Below are positions 9,761 to 21,600 of a DNA stretch of 64,000 nt, piece by piece. Position numbers and translations under genes: made by a program. The stretch is from Novipirellula aureliae (GTDB lineage: Bacteria; Planctomycetota; Planctomycetia; Pirellulales; Pirellulaceae): NCBI RefSeq assembly GCF_007860185.1, contig NZ_SJPY01000002.1, positions 339,675 through 403,674 of the forward strand. The letters run 5' to 3'. Positions within the stretch are counted from its first letter, which is position 1. Each line of letters begins with the position of its first letter. Under the pieces are notes generated by a model. That model was not told the origin of the DNA, ran no database searches, and saw nothing but the letters and a program-made list of their open reading frames with translations.

Positions 9761-10603
9761 TTAGCGGCTACCACACGCTTCATTGATTGCCTTTGCAAGT
9801 TGACTCAGTAGATCCGCATCGTACGAATCTCGACATGCCAACCTTTGCAATGGATCCGTCCATGAAAAATCGGTTCCGGGAGGAAGTGCTTCCAAAGCGA
9901 AAGCGTTCTCGTTTGGCACGCCAAGAAAGAACTGATCTCCATCGACGTGAATCGCCCGGTCTTCTCGTGTGTTTTCGGCGACGATACGTAGCGGATCGGC
10001 AACCAATAACCTGTTTCGGCCATCTTTTTTATCAAACAACCAAGTCGCCAGTGAAAGCTTCCCGTTGGTTGGGTTGATCCATACCAAATGACGATTGACG
10101 ACACGGCGGTGCTGGTTGAAACGGTCGAATATCGCTGGAACATCAAACAGAAAAAGGGTCGTCGTGCGAACAATCACTTGTACCTGTTTGCATTGTTCCT
10201 CGTTTTCGCCGAGCACTCGTCGTTCGATAAAACCAAGTGAAGCTCCAAGATCGGTGGCGTTTGCAGAATCAATGACGACCAATTGCGAGTTGATCATTGT
10301 TGAATAACCGACCCCGGTATTCACCAAGGTGTATTTGGAGGATTGTGGATCACGATTGACTTGCGTCATGATCGTCAAACGGAACTTTGCGACAGCATCT
10401 CGGATCGAGCGCCCCATCGCATCCACATCGCCGCTGGCGATTCGCGGTGTCGCGATCAAGACAATTCGGTTCCATGGCGATGCCCCCGATTGTTCAACAA
10501 CCAACCCTGGCGGCAGCGTCGTGATCGGCTCGCCATACGCCGCTTCACTAGACGGCACAAGCAAGCATACAATGAGACAAAGCAAAAAGTTGAGTCGATT
10601 CAT
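9761..10603 (-). CDS. Secreted protein of unknown function, 280 residues
   Basis: The N-terminus (MNRLNFLLCLIVCLLVPSS, then EAAYG) is a clear signal peptide, so the protein is exported. The mature part is soluble alpha/beta in character with no recognised catalytic motif. Notable stretches are TTTLFLFDVPAIFDRFNQH and RRVVNRHLVWINPTNGKLSL. A single Cys near the C-terminus (LACRDSYDADLL) would be free in the mature protein. It is transcribed divergently from the ABC ATPase at 10673, with only 69 bp between the two starts, so they may share a promoter region. No function is proposed. Confidence 0.8.
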   Translation of the reverse strand: MNRLNFLLCLIVCLLVPSSEAAYGEPITTLPPGLVVEQSGASPWNRIVLIATPRIASGDVDAMGRSIRDAVAKFRLTIMTQVNRDPQSSKYTLVNTGVGYSTMINSQLVVIDSANATDLGASLGFIERRVLGENEEQCKQVQVIVRTTTLFLFDVPAIFDRFNQHRRVVNRHLVWINPTNGKLSLATWLFDKKDGRNRLLVADPLRIVAENTREDRAIHVDGDQFFLGVPNENAFALEALPPGTDFSWTDPLQRLACRDSYDADLLSQLAKAINEACGSR

Positions 10604-10672
10604 GTTTCAAAAAGCCAGAGAGACGGTCGTGCCAACATCCTAACTTGAAAGCGTCGCAAGGCAAACGACCCC

Positions 10673-11404
10673 ATGAACAGCCCCTCGAAAAAAAATTTGC
10701 CTGATAAAGGCCCATCCAATCCCTCTTTACCGTTGGTCGAGCTCGAAGATGTCAGTCGACATTATACCGATGGTGATGTGATGGCCCTCAACCACGTCAG
10801 TCTGTCGATTCGTCACGGGGAATTTTTGGCAATCGCCGGACCAAGTGGCTGCGGGAAATCAACGCTTCTCAATATGATTGGCGCCCTCGATCGCCCAACG
10901 TCGGGAAGCGTCCGATTTTGTGGAAAAACCATTGATGCGACGATGAATTTGGACCGATTGAGGTCGCAGCAAATCGGCTTCGTATTTCAATCTTTTTACT
11001 TATTGCCCAATTTGACCGCAGAGGAAAATGTGCAGTTGCCAATGTTCGGAATCGAGCCTGATGCCAAAAGACGAACGGACATAGCCAAAGAACTATTGAG
11101 CGAAGTCGGGCTTTCAGACCGCATGAAGCATTTTTCATGGCAGCTTTCCAATGGCCAACGCCAACGCGTCGCAATCGCTCGTGCGTTGGCCAACCGCCCC
11201 GTATTGGTTCTGGCCGATGAGCCGACCGGAGCACTCGATTCGGAAAGTGGAACGAGCGTCATGCGACTCTTGACTCGATTTTGCCATGACCGCGACCGTA
11301 GTCTGGTCGTCGTCACCCACGACAACTCGGTAGCCAAACAAGCTGACCGCGTTGTGCAACTTCACGATGGCAAAGTCATTCGTGACAAGGCGAGCGGCCG
11401 ATAG
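10673..11404 (+). CDS. ABC transporter ATP-binding protein, MacB/LolD type
   Basis: A 243-residue ATPase with all family motifs: Walker A GPSGCGKST, Q-loop in GFVFQSFYLLPNLTAEENV, signature LSNGQRQRVAIARAL, Walker B VLVLADEPTGALD and switch VVTHD. The GFVFQSFYLLPNL and EPTGALD forms are typical of the MacB/LolD group, whose partners are four-span FtsX-fold permeases. Such a permease lies 11 kb away at 22396-23643, on the opposite strand and on the far side of the PKS/NRPS genes. I infer that the two proteins form one transporter for the locus product. The gene converges on the NRPS gene with a strong shared hairpin between them. The signature has Asn (LSNGQ) where most members have Gly (LSGGQ). 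Confidence 0.93.
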   Translation: MNSPSKKNLPDKGPSNPSLPLVELEDVSRHYTDGDVMALNHVSLSIRHGEFLAIAGPSGCGKSTLLNMIGALDRPTSGSVRFCGKTIDATMNLDRLRSQQIGFVFQSFYLLPNLTAEENVQLPMFGIEPDAKRRTDIAKELLSEVGLSDRMKHFSWQLSNGQRQRVAIARALANRPVLVLADEPTGALDSESGTSVMRLLTRFCHDRDRSLVVVTHDNSVAKQADRVVQLHDGKVIRDKASGR

Positions 11405-11413
11405 GAAATTCAT

Positions 11414-11470
11414 GTCGTGGATCTTGTTGAAGATCCTGTCGCCTTTTGGATCTCTAACAAGATCCACGAC
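11414..11470. terminator. Bidirectional terminator hairpin between convergent genes
   Basis: A perfect 15-bp inverted repeat, GTCGTGGATCTTGTT at 11414-11428 and AACAAGATCCACGAC at 11456-11470. The loop contains a second pair, AGATCC and GGATCT. GGTTTTAAAAT follows on the plus side. It lies between the ABC ATPase stop (11404) and the NRPS stop (11487), as expected for a shared terminator. Confidence 0.85.
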
Positions 11471-11486
11471 CGAAGGTTTTAAAATA

Positions 11487-14400
11487 CTATCGGACGACTG
11501 CCCATTTACTCTGCACCAATTGCTTCGCCAACTCAGCAACATGCGGTTGCGACAACATACTGTGGTGATGACCGGGGACTTTGATCACATCGACATGCGT
11601 TGCCAGTTTCGACCACCCTCGATCTAGTGGTCCCACCGTTTCGACGGGGATATCAAGGGGCCGATAGAAATCGATGGGTATCGTTAGTGGAGCGAGCCGA
11701 TAGTGATTGGCCAACTGAACGTGGTGATGAAACAGTCTCTGCATATCGGACAATGTTTTTTGCACGATTTCCTCGGGTACGTTCTCATCCAAAACACCAA
11801 GCTTCTTGGCATGTTCCCACAAAAAGGGCAACTGCTCAGCCGGAGAAAGCTGTCCGAGTTGCTCCAGTGACAGATCGATGCCATACTCGCGTCCAACGTT
11901 TTGCTCGTCCGCTGGTGCGATGAGATCGGTTGAGCCAGCGGGAATCGACGTGTCGAGCAAAATCAGCCGTATAACGTGACGTCCTTTGGCTTGCAGTTGT
12001 TTTGCAACTTCCACGGCAATCAATCCACCAAGTGACCATCCGCCGACGATCAGCGCACCATGAGCGTCGATTTGTTCAATCGCTTCGACATACTCTGCAG
12101 CCATCGTTTCGACGGTTTCAGGTAGCTTTTCATCGCCATGAAGTCCTCTTGAGCGGATTGCATAAAATGGCTGATCGACAGGCAATTGCTTAGACAAATC
12201 ACGATAGCAGACAACGATTCCGCCAGGCGGATGGACCATAAAAATCGGCGGCCTATCGCCGAGTGGTTGCCATGCCATGATTAAAGACGCTCGGTCCGAG
12301 GATCCTGACGGGGAACGCAGGGTTGATCGATCAGCTCCGAGGCCTCGATGAAGTTCCCTTAGCCTAAGTGCGAGGCCGCGAATGTCGGTTTGATCGAACA
12401 GCAGGGCCACGGGGACTCGCACCCCAAGATCGTCGCTAAGCTTCGATGCAAGTATCGCTGCTTGCAAAGAACTACCACCCGCGTCGAAGAAATCCTCGTC
12501 GACTCGGACGTCATCTCGCTCAAGAATCTCTTTCCATCTGTCAACCATCAACGACTCGAGCGAATCGATTGGCAGCCCCGAATCGTTTGATTCCGCGTGG
12601 CTCTCCCACGATCGCTCGGCCATCTTCACAAGCGATTTACGATCGACTTTTCCATTTGCATTTCTTGGAAGTTGGTCAAGCGAATTCACTTGAGCGGGAC
12701 GTTTGAAGCGAGGCAAGTCGGTGAGCAGTCGATCGATGTTGACGGGTTCGCTATCCGCTTGCTGAGAGATGACAATGAATGCAGCAAGCACGGCACGGTC
12801 ATGTTCGCCGACGACACATACCGCTGCATCGGCAACCGCTGGATCATTTCGCAAATGGTTTTCGATCTCTGCGAGTTCAATACGATACCCGCGTAACTTG
12901 ACTTGGTCATCGACACGTCCCAAAAACTCAATGAGCCCATCGGCATTGACACGTCCAAGATCGCCAGTCAAATAGGCTCGCCCTGCATTTAGCGAATCGA
13001 GTGACCGAAACACTTTCGCCGTTTCCGATGGCTGGTTTAAGTACCCACGAGCGAGCCCTTTACCACAAATTGCGATTTGCCCTACCACCCCGTCGGGTAC
13101 CGGATTGAATGGGTCGTCCAGTATAACAATTTCGCTTCCTGAGATCGGCGTGCCAATCGGGACCGGCTTTCTCGGATCGTGATTGAGCGGTGTTTGGTAG
13201 GCGGTGGCTTCGATCGCGGCTTCGGTCGGCCCATAAAAATTCCAGAGCGACGGATTGCTAATCTCGCGCAGCAAACGCGGCAGATCGGTCGGCATCGGTT
13301 CGCCACCGGTCCAAATTTGCTTGAGCGTTTGAACGCGTGAGAAACGAGGATGCGATACGATCACTCGCAAAAAGCTTGGGTTGGCTGCCAAAACGGTGAT
13401 TCGCTGGTCGACCAAGGTATCGATGATGTCATCGAGATCGGGAACCGATGGTGAGGATCGCCTGGGCCAAATGATCGTGGCCCCTTGGTGAAGCGCCGTT
13501 AAGAGGATGCCTAACCCAGCATCAAATTGATGCGACAACAGCGAGATCACGCGATCTTTTGAAGTCAAAGGGACATTTTGCCGGCGCCACGAAAGCGTGT
13601 TGGCGATCGCAGCATGTTCAATCATGACACCTTTTGGACGCCCCGTTGAGCCCGAGGTATAGATCACATAAGCCAAGTCATTCGGGGCGTTCGAAATGTC
13701 GGGAACCGCCGGAGCATGCTCCGATTCGGATAAGACCGATCGGATATCGATGGTTTCGAAATTCGACTCGTCTACATTGCTCGTTCCGTCCAAGTCGAGT
13801 GGACGGTCGGTGATGACGACGACCGGCTGAGTATCGGCAAGCCAAGAGGAAATTTCGAGGGAAGGATGGTCGGCATCGAGTGGCACAATCGCCGCACCAC
13901 TTTGCACAACCGCACGAAGTGCGATGGCGAAAAGAGGACCGCTGGCCATAACAACGGCCACGTGCTGATTGGCCTGCACACCAAGACTTAGAAGCTTTGC
14001 CGTTAAACGATTGCATAACCGCCGAAAGTGCCTGGGTGAATACTGACAATCGGTTGGGCCACCGAGTAGATTGGCAGTGTCACTTCCCGCCTCGAGTAAA
14101 AAGCCGAGCGTTGCTCGGTCGGATGGCAAGTCGACCGGCGCGTCGACCGGCACAACCGGTTGAGCTTTTTGGATTGGCCAAGCAATCGATGAAACTCGGT
14201 TTTCCGATTGTTGGAGCAGAGTGAGAGTCAAGCGTTGGAAATTGTCACGAAGCCTACGCATCGAATCATCACGAAACAGATCGGTACAGTAACAAACCAT
14301 CCCGCCAATTCGCTCTGCAGCCGTATCGAAAACAAACTCAATGTCGTAATGACAGGTCGGGTGGGAAATCGGGAACGGTTGCTGTTGCAATCCCCCCATC

Positions 14401-15623
14401 TCGACGCTAGTGGTTTGCGATGGCATCAGAAAAGCAGCGTGATTCGATTTCGATTTCAAGTGCGAGTTTTCGAACGTACAGAGCGATTGAACCAACGGAG
14501 CTCGGCTCGTATCGCGGGGGGGGTTGGCATCTTTAACCATTTCGGAAAATGGATAGCGTTCGTGATCCAGCCCCAACAGCATGTTCGAAGCGGTTTGCTG
14601 AACCAATTCGCCGAAGCTCCGATCCTCTGATAAATCGGCTCGCATCGGCAACACATTTGAAAAATAGCCAACCGTGTTTTCGAATTGCCGCTCGCTCCGT
14701 CCTGATGATGAAAGTCCAATTAGAAAATTCTCTTGCCGACTGTAGCGTCCGAGCAAAACCTGCACCGCTGCCAACAGAACAGCATTGGTCGTCACGCCAC
14801 ACTTTTTGGCGAAACCGCGAATGGTACTTGAAGTTTTCTTTTCAAAACGGATCGCGGTTGAACGAGCTTGGCCGCTGAATTTGCTCGGCCTCGCAAAGTC
14901 CAGTGGCAATTCAAGCGCCGTATCGACACCGGCGGTTTGAGATTGCCAATAGTCTCTCGATCCAATGCATTCGTCAGATTCCAAAAACTCGCTTTGCTTC
15001 CTAGCGAAGTGCGAATAGTTGTTAATCGGTTCGGCGAGCCTAGGTGAGCGACCGACCAAAAGGGAGGGATAGATCTCCTGAAGCTCTTCCAGGATCAACA
15101 TCAACGACCAAAAATCGGTGACGATGTGGTGTGCTGTGGCGACCACGACCGATTCCATATCGCCAGTATGCCAAACCGATAAACGGAGCAGTGGACCGTT
15201 TTCCAGGTCGAAAGGCCGTCGAACCTCTTCGAGCACGCGGTGGCGAAGTTCCTCATCGCTAGCCCCGATTGCTAGCTCCGTTCGGATTTCCGGAGGCAAG
15301 GATGCATGAACGGTTTGTTCTAGTACCCCATCACGATCTAAGAATGTCGTTCGAAGTGAGTGATGACGTTCAGCCAAACGATTCATCGTCTTCGTAAGCG
15401 TTTCGACATCCAATCGGGATCGAATACGCGAGGGCAAGAACACATTGTAAGCGGTTGAATCTGGATCACGACGATAAGCGTGCCAAAGCCCCTGTTGCTG
15501 AGCCGACATGCAAAACCGGGTCACAGCTTTCGCTTTGTCTCGTAGCAAACGTTTCAGAAGCTCCCGTTTTTCGGATGGCGACAAATCGGCTAACGACAGA
15601 GGTTGTGGAATCGATTCGCTCAC
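11487..15623 (-). CDS. Nonribosomal peptide synthetase module, C-A-T-TE
   Basis: A 1,378-residue one-module NRPS. The condensation domain (about 35-480) has HHIVTD at 165-170. The adenylation domain (about 500-1000) has YTSGSTGRPKG, NFYGPTEAAIE and NGKVDRKSL with Lys992. The carrier domain has DAGGSSL with phosphopantetheine Ser1051. The thioesterase (about 1125-1378) has GWSLGG with Ser1197, Asp1224 and a His around 1352-1354. My reading of the substrate pocket is D-A-G-A-W-G-F-I-E, which matches no code I know, so the amino acid is not predicted. The GTG start overlaps the PKS stop (GTGA), so the two are coupled. The C domain should join the PKS-made acyl chain to the amino acid and the TE should release it by hydrolysis or cyclisation. 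Confidence 0.95.
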   Translation of the reverse strand: MSESIPQPLSLADLSPSEKRELLKRLLRDKAKAVTRFCMSAQQQGLWHAYRRDPDSTAYNVFLPSRIRSRLDVETLTKTMNRLAERHHSLRTTFLDRDGVLEQTVHASLPPEIRTELAIGASDEELRHRVLEEVRRPFDLENGPLLRLSVWHTGDMESVVVATAHHIVTDFWSLMLILEELQEIYPSLLVGRSPRLAEPINNYSHFARKQSEFLESDECIGSRDYWQSQTAGVDTALELPLDFARPSKFSGQARSTAIRFEKKTSSTIRGFAKKCGVTTNAVLLAAVQVLLGRYSRQENFLIGLSSSGRSERQFENTVGYFSNVLPMRADLSEDRSFGELVQQTASNMLLGLDHERYPFSEMVKDANPPRDTSRAPLVQSLCTFENSHLKSKSNHAAFLMPSQTTSVEMGGLQQQPFPISHPTCHYDIEFVFDTAAERIGGMVCYCTDLFRDDSMRRLRDNFQRLTLTLLQQSENRVSSIAWPIQKAQPVVPVDAPVDLPSDRATLGFLLEAGSDTANLLGGPTDCQYSPRHFRRLCNRLTAKLLSLGVQANQHVAVVMASGPLFAIALRAVVQSGAAIVPLDADHPSLEISSWLADTQPVVVITDRPLDLDGTSNVDESNFETIDIRSVLSESEHAPAVPDISNAPNDLAYVIYTSGSTGRPKGVMIEHAAIANTLSWRRQNVPLTSKDRVISLLSHQFDAGLGILLTALHQGATIIWPRRSSPSVPDLDDIIDTLVDQRITVLAANPSFLRVIVSHPRFSRVQTLKQIWTGGEPMPTDLPRLLREISNPSLWNFYGPTEAAIEATAYQTPLNHDPRKPVPIGTPISGSEIVILDDPFNPVPDGVVGQIAICGKGLARGYLNQPSETAKVFRSLDSLNAGRAYLTGDLGRVNADGLIEFLGRVDDQVKLRGYRIELAEIENHLRNDPAVADAAVCVVGEHDRAVLAAFIVISQQADSEPVNIDRLLTDLPRFKRPAQVNSLDQLPRNANGKVDRKSLVKMAERSWESHAESNDSGLPIDSLESLMVDRWKEILERDDVRVDEDFFDAGGSSLQAAILASKLSDDLGVRVPVALLFDQTDIRGLALRLRELHRGLGADRSTLRSPSGSSDRASLIMAWQPLGDRPPIFMVHPPGGIVVCYRDLSKQLPVDQPFYAIRSRGLHGDEKLPETVETMAAEYVEAIEQIDAHGALIVGGWSLGGLIAVEVAKQLQAKGRHVIRLILLDTSIPAGSTDLIAPADEQNVGREYGIDLSLEQLGQLSPAEQLPFLWEHAKKLGVLDENVPEEIVQKTLSDMQRLFHHHVQLANHYRLAPLTIPIDFYRPLDIPVETVGPLDRGWSKLATHVDVIKVPGHHHSMLSQPHVAELAKQLVQSKWAVVR

Positions 15624-18600
15624 GACGTCGTTTCCGGGGGCATATATTGAGAGGCCAATTCCGCCAACAAACGGTCGACTTGGCCGTCATCCATTTGATC
15701 GACCGTCTCATGAATTTGTTGAGTGGCACCGGTGACATTTGTTTCGTCGCTTGAGGCCGAATCCACAACCGTCGATGGAACCGGGGACGGCATCCCAATG
15801 AACTCGATCGTTTTCGCAGCAATCAACTGAATCGATGCACCACGCATCAATTCAGACAACGGCATGGAAATTTGAAATTGACTTTCAATCCAATTACGTA
15901 GTTCGACCGCCATCAACGAGTCGAGCCCCAGTTCCAACAAGCTCCGACCGCGATCGATTTGCTCCGCCCTAAGGCCAAGCAGCACTTTCAACTTGCTTGT
16001 CAGCATTTCTTCGATCTGATCATGCTGTTCCGATGAATCGACAAGAAGCAATTGCTCAAGACTGAATACTTGACTTGAATCCGCCCCATCGTTTCGGATC
16101 AGGTGGACGAAGCGGGGTGAGACATTTTGCGTCAATCCCAACCCTCGCCATAAAGACCAATCCATTCTAAGCACGCTCGCCTGTATCGCGTCGGTAGACA
16201 ACAAACTTTCAAGGCACTGCGTCGCTTCCCTAACGCTAAAGCTAAGCACCCCCTGCCTTTCAAGCCGAGCCCCTAGTTCTTTCCGCTGAGCGAGGTAGCC
16301 GACTTCGCCGAGATGCCCCCAATTCACTACAAGGGCGGGCAAACCTTTGGATCGGCGGAGGTAAGCAAGCCCATCGAGTGCCGCGTTGGCCGCTGCGTAG
16401 TTGGCTTGTCCAGCATGTCCAAAAATGCTTGACAACGACGAGAACAAAACGAACTGATCGAGCGTCTCGGGGACGATTGTTTTATCGAGCGATGCGCGAT
16501 GTAGATTCCAACCGCCCACGACTTTCGGATTCAATACTCGATACAATGTCGGCGAATCCAAATCCTCAAGCAAGCGATCCTCCAGAACCATTGCCGTATG
16601 ATAGATTCCACCGAGCGGAGGAAGTACGTTGTGGATGTGCCTCAGTGTATCCGCCACCTGCTCATACACCGTAACATCGGTCCGCCGCAGCGTAACGGTC
16701 GTACCAAGCGATTCGATCTGGTCGATCGTTTGACGCTGTTGAGCATTCGGACTTGTGCTCCGTCCACTTAGTACCAAATGCCCCGCACCACAGCGAGCCA
16801 TCCAAAGGGCGATTTCCAGCCCGAAACCACCAAGTCCACCAGCGATCCAATAGGTTTTCTCTTTCGAAAACAGCTCGCTTTGACCCATCGACAAACGATC
16901 GCTTGCATTCGGATAAATTTCAGAAGGTGATGTGGGATAGCTTACCGAAACCTTACCAATATGTTTTGCCTGCTGCATGTAACGAAACGCCTCCTTCACA
17001 TGATCCGCATCAAAAGATCGGAGCGGCAGCGGTTCGAGTTCGCCCGTTTCGAAGCGTGTCGAAAGCCGCCTCAATTCCGTCCCCATCGATTTCGGGGCAG
17101 TCGTGAATAGCTGATCCAAATCGATAGCAAAGAAGGCAAGGTTATTCTTAAAGGGCGCCAAGTCGAGCGACTGATCGCCGTAGATATCACGCTTACCAAT
17201 CTCCAAAAACCTGCCGCCCGGTTTCAATAGCGTCAAGCCTTTTCGAATCGCCTCGCCCGGCAGCGAATTCAAGATCGCATCGACCCCTTCGCCAGAGGTT
17301 TGCTTGCGAACGTTGTCGGCAAACTCTAGACTTCTTGAATCGCCGATCGACTCGACACCCAAAGCACGCACGAAATCGCGTTTTTCGTCGCTGCCGGCAG
17401 TCGCATGAATCTGCAATCCGATTTGCTTGGCCAACTGAATGGCTGCCAAACCGACGCCTCCGCTTGCGGAATGGATCAGAATCGATTCACCAGACCGCAA
17501 TCGAGCACAATGGTTGAGGGCATAGTCCGCAGTCAAAAACGCGATCGGAATCGTGGCCGCTTGATCGGCGGTTAACGTACTAGGTTTGCGAGCAATCAGT
17601 GCTTCGTTAATGACCGCATGTGTTCCAAACGACCCTTTTGCGATCGCGATCACCTGGTCCCCCACCTCCCATTGCCTAACAGCATCTCCGATGCTAACGA
17701 CTGTACCGCAACATTCGGCTCCCAGCATAACGGGCCCATCAGGCAACCCGGGATAGAGATCGAGTGCCTTCATCACATCGCTAAAATTCAAACCTGTCGC
17801 ATCGATTTCAATCCGTACCTCATCGGGCGCAAGCGGAGCAGTATGCAGCGTTTCGTATCGCAAATCTCCGATACCGCTGGTGCGCCCCATCGCAAGCCGA
17901 CAAGACTGTGAACGATGTTGCCCCACTTGTCTACCTCGTCGAGGCAAGGGGACCGAATAATTCGGCACGAAACGGCGAACATGCCGAACGCCATCCCGAT
18001 AGAGAATTTCATCTTCGGAATCGTCTAGCGAGAGTTCTTCGAGCAGCGACGCCAACTGCTCTGACACACTGCTTCGAGGTAGATCAACAAGACGAGTACG
18101 TAGCAGCGAACACTCGCTAATCAATACTCGCCCCATTCCGATCAGTGGCGTTTGGCAATAGGTGATCGTGTCCGGTTCTTCGTCACTTGACTGAGCCTCC
18201 GTCGTCACAATCATGAAACGAGGAATCATCGTGTTGGCGTTGGAATCGCATGAAGCCTCTTCGCGTTTCCGCTGCCACGCTTGAATAAATGCCAAGGGTG
18301 CTTCACAAGTCGTTGCCAGACTCTCAATGACATCGTGTTCGGATTCAATCGATTCATCGACATCCAATCCCCAAGCAAAAGCAACGTCGGTGATGGTGTC
18401 GATTGGAATCGCTGCGAGCAAACGATCCCATTGGGGACCTGCCTCCGCATTCACCTCATACCGTTTATTTCGGTTAATCGCAAACGATTCACCCTGCCGA
18501 ACCTGATACACTTCTTCGCCATCGAGATGTTGGATAAGACTTTGTGACAACTCATGCTGGGCCCCAAAGATCAACCATCGCCGCTCCTTCGGAATCTCCG

Positions 18601-21600
18601 ATTCGCTTTCTGTCGAAACGCTTGGCTCCCATCGATAACGGTACAACAAGTCCGCCAACCGCTCCGACACCGCTTTCGAATTTGCGACACGACTTTCGAA
18701 GCCTTCGATGACGGCAACGACATTCCCTGCTTTGTCCCAAAGGGTCAGATCGGCGAGCATGCGGTAGGCATCCTTGAACCGAATCTGGGTGTAGACCTGC
18801 AAATCCGTGCATCCGCGTCCACTCGCATTGCAGCGGATCGTCGCGATACGGTGCGGCAAGTACAGGCCGCCCACCTTGTAATCAAACAATTCATCGGCCA
18901 CGATCATCGAGTGGAAACAGGCATCTAGCAATGCAGGATGCAGGATGTACTGGCTCGCCTCGTCATGCAAAGACTCGGGAAGTCGAACGTGGACGATTGC
19001 TTCACCTTTTCGGCGGACCCCATCGACAACGCCTTGAAAACTCTTTCCATAATTCAACCCGAGTTTTTCACAGTAGTCATAACAGCGACGGGCTGATACC
19101 GTTTCAATCATTCCTGCTCGAACGGTTGCCTCGTCGAACGAGTCAAGAATCGCTGAATCGTCACCGCTAAGCGAAATGGTTGCCAAGCGATGCCATTGGT
19201 CCGAATCAGGTTCTTTGAATCGCAGCTCCATTCGATTTCGATCACCGCGATAAGTTGTCGATAAATTGACAGCACGATCGTTATCGAGGACCAAGGGTTG
19301 GTGAATCGAGAGATCGTCCAGCCGAATCGATTCGGTTCCTTCGTCAGCGACCGAGGCCGAAACCGCTAGTGCGGTTTCGATAATCGCAGCAGCCGGAAAG
19401 AGGCAATGATGACGGACTTGATGATCGGCCAGATAAGGATGCGTTTTCGTCGACAACTGGCACCGCCATGCGGGATCAGGATTTCCCAAGCGGGTGTCGA
19501 GCAGTGGATGAAAGTCAGGTTGCAATCGAGTACGTCGCGATTGATCCGATTCTGCCCACAACCGTTCGCGTTCAATCGGGTAGTGAGGCAACCGTAGTCG
19601 CTGCTTTGGCCGATCGGCAATGACCGACCAATCGATCGGCGCATCAACTTGATAAAGTTTTGTGAACGCTTCTCGAAATGCTGTCACGTCGTCGACATCA
19701 CGATGCATCGACGAAACGGTATGAATCGACTTTCCAACCTTGGCAAAGCATTCATTGATCGAGTAGGACAAGACAGGATGTGGACCGAGTTCGATGGCAA
19801 TCGCGAATCCCTGTTCAGCAGCAGACTGCATCGCCGGTGCGAACAAGACACCCTGTCGAACATTGTCCCACCAATAGTTGGCATCGGTCGTCGAACTTGA
19901 ATTGCCGTCGATTGGGCCACCCATGATTGGGGCACCCGTGATTGGGGCACCCGTTACCGTTGAGATCATCATCGTATGCGGAGCGTGCGGTGTGATGCCG
20001 GCGAGCGAGCGTTTGAGTTCGGCTTCGACAGGATCCATTTGAGGACTATGAAATGCATACTCGACAGCCAAGTGACGACAGAAAACACCTCGTGATAGTA
20101 GACGATCCGCGATTTGGTGAACGGCATCCGTATCGCCCGAGATCGTGACACTTTCGGGACCATTGACGGCAGCAAGCGACAGCAGATTTTCTCGCCCCGC
20201 AATCATTTCACGAGCTTCGTCCGCTGTTATTCCGGCAGCGATCATCGCGCCGTGCGAGCTTGCCAAATCCATCGTTCGTCCGCGATGGACGGCGACCGTA
20301 CAAGCGTCCTCCAACGACAAAGCGCCCGACAAATAGGCTGCGGCAATCTCACCGACACTGTGCCCGACAATCGCTGACGGGCGAATACCGAACTCAGCCC
20401 ATTGTGCTGCTAAAGCGACCTGAATCGCAAACAATGCAGGCTGAGCGATCGAGGTTTCCTGGAACCGGGATTCCGATTCGCTCCGATGCATCTCCTTGAC
20501 TAACGACCACTCGACATGGCGAGCAATTTCTCGATCACATCGATCGATGGTTTCTTTGAAACTGGAATTCGCTACATACAAACGGCGTCCCATCTGGCAA
20601 TACTGAGCCCCCTGCCCGCAGCAGACAAACAGAACCCCCGTTTCTCGCTGCGATTTGGAAACCGCTTGATCTTTGGAAGTCTGTTCCGATTGGAGCTTGC
20701 GTAAACCGGTTGCAAATTCGTCACGGTCATGGCCGAACACGACCGCTCGAGCACGCAGATGACTACGTTGATGGCTGGCCGCGCCGACGACATCTTGTGG
20801 ACGAAGCGCAGAGCGAACCGTGTCCTCCTCGAGCCAATCGGCCCACTGGTTGGCGACAACCGGTAGACGTTCGGGTGAATGGGCCGACACAGGCAAAGGG
20901 AGACCGACTTGATGGTATCGGTGGCATCCTGCCGCCGGACTTGGATCGGATGATTGGCAAAGTGGCGGCAGGATGCCACCATTACGAGAGACGTCTTCGA
21001 CCACAACGTGTGCGTTGGCCCCGCCGTAACCGAAGCCATTGATGCCCGCGATGCGGCGACCGGAGATCGTATCCCAAGGCGTTGTTTCAAGTGGCAACTG
21101 CAGATGGTTTTCGGCAAATTGGATTGCTGGATTGAGGGATTTGAAATGGAGATGTTTGGGAATCGTTCGATGCCGCATCGCCAACGCGACCTTCAACACG
21201 CTGGCGATCCCCGCTCCCGCTTCGAGGTGCCCAATGTTCGTTTTGACACTGCCGAGATAGCAGGGACTTGACCGCTGCGATCCCTGAAGCGTTGCATTTC
21301 CAATCACATTTCCAATCGCGGCAGCTTCAATCGGGTCTCCGACCGGGGTTCCGGTGCCGTGAGCTTCGACGTAACTCACCAAGGTGGGGTCGATCTGAGC
21401 AGCGCGGTAAGCCGCCCGCATCAGATCTTGCTGAGCATTTTGGCTGGGCACCGTCATCCCGTCGGAATGGCCATCTTGATTGATAGCCGTGGAACGGATA
21501 ACACAATAGATATCGTCCCCATCGCGAACCGCATCCCGATAGCGTTTGAGGGCGACGATGCCAGCCCCTTCGCTGCGGACGTAACCGTCCGCTCGTGCGT

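Noticed and set aside
11414..11470. Operator or attenuator for the ABC ATPase gene
   Set aside because: It lies after both stop codons of convergent genes, so a shared terminator is the simpler reading.
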